A stretch of DNA of 8,922 nucleotides from contig MGCE01000150.1 in NCBI GenBank assembly GCA_001790315.1, positions 1 to 8,922 of the forward strand. Reading direction: 5' to 3'. The stretch's first letter is position 1. The number at the start of each line of letters is the position of its first letter. The position numbers and the translations under genes were made by a program. Below, in pieces: positions 5,217 to 8,922 of the stretch. Origin of the DNA: Candidatus Rokubacteria bacterium RIFCSPLOWO2_02_FULL_72_37 (GTDB lineage: Bacteria; Methylomirabilota; Methylomirabilia; Rokubacteriales; CSP1-6). The notes under the pieces were generated by a model, which worked only from the letters and a program-made list of their open reading frames with translations, did no database searches and was not told where the DNA came from.

Positions 5217-6626
5217 ATGCTCCGGACGCTGTTCCTCCATCCCCCCTCGTGGGCGGGCTTCGACGGGGGAGCCGGCTCCCGTTACCAGGCCCGGCGCGAG
5301 GTCCGCTCGTTCTGGTACCCGACGTGGCTGGCCCAGCCCGCCGCGCTCGTCCCCGGCTCGCGCCTGGTGGACGCGCCGCCGGACGGCCTCGGCCTCGCCG
5401 ACGTGCGGGCGCTCGCGCCCGCTTACGACCTCGCGGTCCTGCACACGAGCACGCCGTCCTTCCAGCACGACGTCGGGGTCGCCGAGGCGTTACGGCGGGA
5501 GCACCCGGGGCTCCGCATCGGCTTCGTGGGCGCGCACGTCGCCGTGCACCCGACGGAGAGCCTCCGCGCATCCGAGGCGATCGAGTTCGTCGCGCGGAGC
5601 GAATTCGACTTCACGATCCGTGAGGTTGCCGAGGGCCGTCCGCTCGGCGAGGTGCTCGGCCTCAGTTACCGCGCGGACGGCCGGATCCTGCACACGCCGG
5701 AGCGACCGGTCCTGGAGGACATGGACGCCCTGCCGTGGGTCGTGGACGTCTACAAGCGCGACCTCACGGTCGAGCACTACGCGATCGGCTACCTGCTCCA
5801 TCCCTACGTGTCCCTCTACACCGGGCGTGGCTGCCGGTCGCGATGCACGTTCTGCCTGTGGCCGCAGACCGTCGGCGGCCAGCGCTACCGGACCCGCTCC
5901 GTCGCCCACGTCGTCGGGGAGATCGCGCGGGCCCGGCGCCATTTTCCGCAGGTCCGTGAGTTCTTCTTCGACGACGACACCTTCACCGACGACCTGCCGC
6001 GCGCGGAAGCGATCGCGCGCGGGCTCGGGCGCCTCGGCGTCACGTGGTCGTGCAACGCCAAGGCGAACGTTCCCCGCGACACCCTCCGCGTGCTCAAGGA
6101 CAACGGCCTGCGCCTGCTGCTGGTCGGGTACGAGTCGGGGAGTCAGCAGATCCTCAACAACATCAGGAAGGGGCTCCGGCTGGACGTCGCCCGGCGCTTC
6201 ACGCGCGACGCGAAGGCGCTCGGCATCACGATCCACGGCACGTTCATCCTGGGCCTGCCGGGCGAGTCGCGCGAGACGATCGCGGAAACGATCCGCTACG
6301 CCTGCGAGCTCGATCCCGACACGCTCCAGGTCTCGATCGCCGCACCCTACCCGGGCACGGCGCTGCATCGCCAGGCGCAGGAGCAGGGATGGCTCGGCGG
6401 CCGCGACCTCGTCGACGACCGCGGCGTGCAGCAGAGCGCGCTGAGCTATCCCCACCTGGCCCACACCGAGATCTTCGACTCGGTGGACGCCTTCTACCGG
6501 CGGTTCTACTTCCGACCGCGCAAGATCTTCGCGCTCGCGGGCGGCATGCTGCGCGACCGCCGGGTGCTCGGGCGCCGGCTCCGCGAAGGGGCCGAGTTCG
6601 TCCGCTTCCTCGCCCAGCGCTCCTAG
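5217..6626 (+). CDS. hpnJ: Hopanoid biosynthesis radical SAM protein HpnJ
   Basis: This 469-residue protein belongs to the B12-binding-type radical SAM group. The N-terminal signature LFLHPPSWAGFDGGAGSRYQ (5-24) with REVRSFWYPTWLAQPA (27-42) is characteristic of HpnJ. Residues to about 145 form a Rossmann-like cobalamin-binding-type domain. The radical SAM core carries GCRSRCTFC with Cys206, Cys210 and Cys213 to hold the 4Fe-4S cluster. FFDDDTF (250-256), GYESGS (304-309) and GLPGES (346-351) follow as SAM-binding and barrel motifs. In Burkholderia, HpnJ converts the glucosamine-bearing bacteriohopanetetrol made by HpnI/HpnK into the cyclitol ether by ring contraction, so the same is expected here. 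The ATG at 5217 is chosen because it matches the family N-terminus, although its ribosome site is poor; a GTG at 5184 would add 11 residues. hpnI, hpnK and hpnH are not in view. The gene is convergent with hpnN across repeat copy B. Length matches the family. Confidence 0.92.
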   Translation: MLRTLFLHPPSWAGFDGGAGSRYQARREVRSFWYPTWLAQPAALVPGSRLVDAPPDGLGLADVRALAPAYDLAVLHTSTPSFQHDVGVAEALRREHPGLRIGFVGAHVAVHPTESLRASEAIEFVARSEFDFTIREVAEGRPLGEVLGLSYRADGRILHTPERPVLEDMDALPWVVDVYKRDLTVEHYAIGYLLHPYVSLYTGRGCRSRCTFCLWPQTVGGQRYRTRSVAHVVGEIARARRHFPQVREFFFDDDTFTDDLPRAEAIARGLGRLGVTWSCNAKANVPRDTLRVLKDNGLRLLLVGYESGSQQILNNIRKGLRLDVARRFTRDAKALGITIHGTFILGLPGESRETIAETIRYACELDPDTLQVSIAAPYPGTALHRQAQEQGWLGGRDLVDDRGVQQSALSYPHLAHTEIFDSVDAFYRRFYFRPRKIFALAGGMLRDRRVLGRRLREGAEFVRFLAQRS

Positions 6627-6640
6627 TCCAGTCTTCCGTC

Positions 6641-6652
6641 CACGAACTCGTG
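6641..6652 (+). terminator. Small hairpin just after hpnJ
   Basis: CACGA-AC-TCGTG forms a 5-bp stem beginning 14 bp after the hpnJ stop. There is no T-run behind it and the stem is short, so termination is doubtful. The much stronger stem of repeat copy B follows 20 bp later. Confidence 0.2.
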
Positions 6653-6671
6653 TGAATGTTCGCCGCGCGTC

Positions 6672-6824
6672 GGGCCGCCGGGCGCGCGCGGGAGGGGTCG
6701 CCGGGACCACGCGGCACGCGTGCGCTGCCCCGTCGCGGCTGGGCTCCGTCCGGGCGCGTGCGGCCCGCCGCCCACGTGGCGGGAACGGATCCCGTCGACC
6801 CCTCCCGCGCGCGCCCGGCGGCCC
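6672..6824 (-). repeat. Intergenic inverted-repeat element, copy B
   Basis: This 153-bp second copy of the element at 3601-3754 is in the same orientation. Its arms (6672-6700 and 6796-6824) are perfect 29-bp inverted repeats, base-for-base identical to those of copy A. The 95-bp core differs from copy A at positions 6703, 6716, 6722, 6774, 6789 and 6790, plus one missing T between 6726 and 6727. It lies between the convergent ends of hpnJ (+) and hpnN (-). The differences do not covary with any pairing I can draw in the core, so only the outer stem is supported as structure. Overall identity between the copies is about 95%. Confidence 0.9.
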
Positions 6825-6869
6825 GGCTCCACGGGCGACGAGGCTTCACCTGACTTGGAGAACGGCGCG
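6825..6869 (-). repeat. Conserved 3' flank linking repeat copy B to the hpnN stop codon
   Basis: These 45 bp are the counterpart of 3755-3798. The first 16 bp (6825-6840) are identical to copy A. GAGAACGGC recurs at 6858-6866, exactly 3 bp from the hpnN stop codon, and the stretch between has drifted. This makes the repeat unit 198 bp in both places (6672-6869 here). Confidence 0.7.
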
Positions 6870-8922
6870 CTAGCTTCGCCGCGCCGCCGCGGCCGCCGCG
6901 GGCGCCGGCGGCGGGAGCGCGCCGGGTGGACGGTAGAGCAGGCGCAGCAGCACGGGCAGCACGACGAGCGCGGCGATCAGGCTCGTGGCCGTGCCGAGCG
7001 TCAGCAGGAGGCCGAGCCCGAAGATCCCGCGGTGGTCCGCGATCATCAGGCTGCCGAATCCCACGATGGTCGTCAGGCCGTTCACGAGGACGGCCATGAG
7101 GGTGCTGCGGGCCACGAGCGGGCCGCCGTGATCGCGACCTTCCATGAACCTGATCACGATGTTGAAGCCGTACTCGGCCGCCGCGCCGAGGATCAGCGGG
7201 AGGCCGAACACGTTGCCCATGTTGAACTGGAGGTCGAAGAAGGACATCAGCCCGAAGGTCCACACCATCCCGAGCCCGAGCGGCAGCAGCGCGAGCAGCG
7301 TCTCGCGCACGCGCCTGAGCGTCAGGGCGGCCGCCAGCGAGACCAGGAGCACCGCATACACGGTCCCGCGCTGGTACGAGCGCTCCATGAACCGGATCGC
7401 CTCGAAGGTGATGACGGGCGTCCCGGTGACCGCGGGGTCGACCGAGCGCAGCTCGGTCACGAAGCGGTGCGCGCCCGCGCGGTCCCAGATATCGACCGCG
7501 GGCTGGATCTGCAGGAGGAACCGGCCCGACGGGCTGATGAACTTGTTCCGGATCTCCTTCGGAATGTCGTCGAGGCCGACCTGCGGCGGCGACGCGTTCG
7601 CCTGCAGGCGCTGGAAGTTGTGCACGAAGTCCCGGTAGACCTGCGACTGGAGGTGGGTCAGGGCGGGCCGGCTCACCTCACGGTCGGTCTGGCGGAGCTT
7701 GATGACGAGCAGCTCGATCCGGTCCCGTACCCGCGCGAGCCGGGCCTTGGTGTCCCCCTCGGGGGCCTCGTTCGCGGCGATGGCGAAGCGGCGCTCGAGC
7801 GTGTCCAGCGCGGTGATGAGCCGGTCGATATCCGCCCGCCGCGGCCGGCCGACCCGCACCGGCGCGACCAGCGGCGCGAAGTCGCCGATGATCTTCCGCT
7901 TCGCGGCCTGGTCCTCGGGGATCAGCAGGAGCGCGGAGTCCACTTCCGAGACCGTCGGGAGCCGGCTGAAGGCCGCGCTCTTGCGCTTGAGCTCCTCGAG
8001 CGAGTCCGCGCTGGCGAGCGCGATGAAGCCGGAGCGGCCCGCGGTCGCGAGGATCCGTCGCTCCCAGACCACCGACTCCGTGCCTCGCGCCTGGAGGTTG
8101 AGCAGGTTGTAGTCGAACTGCACCGCGCTGAGGCCCCAGACGGACAGCGCGGTGAGCGCCGCCGCGAACAGGAGCACCGACTTCGGGTACGCCACGAGCC
8201 GCTCCACCAGCGGGACGTGCACGCGCTCGAGGGCGATCGCGCGCGGGATCGCGCCGGCCGCCCGGCTCTCGTGCCGCCGGTCGATCAGGACGAGCGCCGC
8301 CGGGAAGACGGTCATCATCGAGAGCCACGACAGGAGGATCGCCGTGCCCGCGATGAACCCGAGCTCCTGGACGCCGCGGAACTCCGTGAAGCCGAGGACG
8401 TAGAAGGTCCCGGCCGCGGTGACGGCACCGAGCAGCATGCCCGGGCCGCTGCGGGCGGCCGTGATCTCGATCGCCTCGCGCAGGTTGCGGCCGAGGAACA
8501 GCTCCTCCTCGTACCGGAACAGGTAGTAGATGCCGTAGTCGATTCCGATGCCGATGACGATCGAGATGAACATCACCGAGAAGAGCGATAGGTGCCCGAT
8601 GACGAGCGTCGCGACCCCGATGGCCCAGCACTGGGAGAGCGCGAGCACGATGAGCATCACGAACGGCTTGCCGAGGCGGAGGAAGGCCACGAGGAGCAGC
8701 GCGAGGGTCAGCGCGAACGCGAGGACCGTGGCGCGCTCGCTGTCGCGGAAGGCCGCGGTCATCTCGTCGTTCGCCAGCGCCGGTTTCCCGGTCACGCCGA
8801 CCTCGACGTCCGGGAACTCGTCCCTGAGGGACTCGATGACCTGACGCGCGCCCTCGATCGCGGCCCGCTCGCCGGTGAAGCTGCCACGCTCGACCTCGGG
8901 CTTGGCCAGGATGAACAGGAGC
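6870..8922 (-). CDS. hpnN: Hopanoid transporter HpnN (RND/MMPL family), C-terminal three quarters; 5' end outside window
   Basis: The frame is open from the window edge (first full codon at 8919-8921) to a TAG at 6870-6872, about 683 residues. Full HpnN is near 850-900, so roughly the first 170-220 residues are missing. A GTG at 8795 lies inside conserved sequence (VTGKPALANDEM) and is not the start. Layout is a half of an RND protein repeated: five hydrophobic segments with GIGIDYGIYYLFRYEEE (8552-8502), then a large periplasmic domain (about 8110-7400), then a second five-segment block containing LPLILGAAAEYGFNIVIRFM (7205-7146). In Rhodopseudomonas, HpnN is needed to move hopanoids from inner to outer membrane; it acts as an inner-membrane dimer. 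The acidic residue of the first membrane block (Asp, codon 8538-8540) is kept, while the second has Glu (codon 7173-7175). The C-terminus is Pro/Ala-rich. A more general MMPL lipid exporter is the alternative, but adjacency to hpnJ favours HpnN. Confidence 0.87.
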   Translation of the reverse strand, partial: LLFILAKPEVERGSFTGERAAIEGARQVIESLRDEFPDVEVGVTGKPALANDEMTAAFRDSERATVLAFALTLALLLVAFLRLGKPFVMLIVLALSQCWAIGVATLVIGHLSLFSVMFISIVIGIGIDYGIYYLFRYEEELFLGRNLREAIEITAARSGPGMLLGAVTAAGTFYVLGFTEFRGVQELGFIAGTAILLSWLSMMTVFPAALVLIDRRHESRAAGAIPRAIALERVHVPLVERLVAYPKSVLLFAAALTALSVWGLSAVQFDYNLLNLQARGTESVVWERRILATAGRSGFIALASADSLEELKRKSAAFSRLPTVSEVDSALLLIPEDQAAKRKIIGDFAPLVAPVRVGRPRRADIDRLITALDTLERRFAIAANEAPEGDTKARLARVRDRIELLVIKLRQTDREVSRPALTHLQSQVYRDFVHNFQRLQANASPPQVGLDDIPKEIRNKFISPSGRFLLQIQPAVDIWDRAGAHRFVTELRSVDPAVTGTPVITFEAIRFMERSYQRGTVYAVLLVSLAAALTLRRVRETLLALLPLGLGMVWTFGLMSFFDLQFNMGNVFGLPLILGAAAEYGFNIVIRFMEGRDHGGPLVARSTLMAVLVNGLTTIVGFGSLMIADHRGIFGLGLLLTLGTATSLIAALVVLPVLLRLLYRPPGALPPPAPAAAAAARRS

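Noticed and set aside
3655..5217. 520-codon + strand frame opposite the MFS gene
   Set aside because: Composition is Arg/Glu/Asp/Gly-rich with no motifs, while the minus strand gives a clear 12-segment membrane protein.
5490..6710. 406-codon minus-strand frame opposite hpnJ
   Set aside because: No recognisable domain, and it covers the HpnJ cysteine motif and SAM motifs in antisense.
6720..8591. 623-codon + strand frame opposite hpnN
   Set aside because: Charged low-complexity antisense product; hpnN on the other strand has strong family signatures.
1..8922. CRISPR array, tRNA or rRNA genes, phage genes
   Set aside because: No series of short spaced repeats, cloverleaf or rRNA-like sequence and no integrase or phage-like product was seen. 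The only repeats are the two copies described.

Overview
This window is a very GC-rich (roughly 70%) piece of a bacterial chromosome. The genes are tightly packed, with stop codons overlapping the next gene and long antisense shadow frames. Two recognisable hopanoid genes, hpnJ and hpnN, imply a hopanoid-making bacterium that elaborates the hopanoid side chain and moves hopanoids between membranes. Their divergence from familiar proteobacterial versions and the extreme GC content would fit an uncultured soil or subsurface lineage such as Rokubacteria/Methylomirabilota. That placement is inference; the window contains no phylogenetic marker.

Left part (1-3596): the C-terminal part of a TPR-repeat protein (+) converges on a malate synthase of the aceB type (-), and their stop codons share the tetranucleotide CTAG. 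An 87-bp divergent intergenic region separates malate synthase from a run of three small + strand genes. These encode an EthD-like dimeric alpha/beta-barrel protein, a TfoX N-domain-like protein and an antibiotic-biosynthesis-monooxygenase (ABM) domain protein. The second and third overlap by one base and look translationally coupled.

Right part (3597-8922): a BT1/folate-biopterin-type MFS transporter (-) and hpnJ (+) are divergent, with 53 bp between their start codons. hpnJ is convergent with hpnN (-), which runs off the right edge. HpnJ is the radical SAM enzyme linked to the cyclitol-ether head group of bacteriohopanetetrol. HpnN is the RND-type hopanoid transporter. The MFS gene may belong to the same functional unit, but its substrate cannot be read from sequence.

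The most notable unexplained structure is a repeat present twice in the same orientation, at 3601-3754 and 6672-6824. It has perfect 29-bp inverted arms that are identical in both copies, around a conserved core of about 96 bp. Each copy lies in a convergent intergenic gap. Homology between copies continues past the right arm almost to the stop codon of the minus-strand gene, so the stem sits 44 or 45 nt downstream of that stop in both cases. This looks like an orientation-specific 3'-UTR or terminator-like element, or a MITE-like dispersed repeat, rather than chance GC-rich sequence. The two copies bracket the MFS-hpnJ pair as direct repeats about 3.07 kb apart. I see no tRNA, rRNA, CRISPR array, transposase or phage gene.
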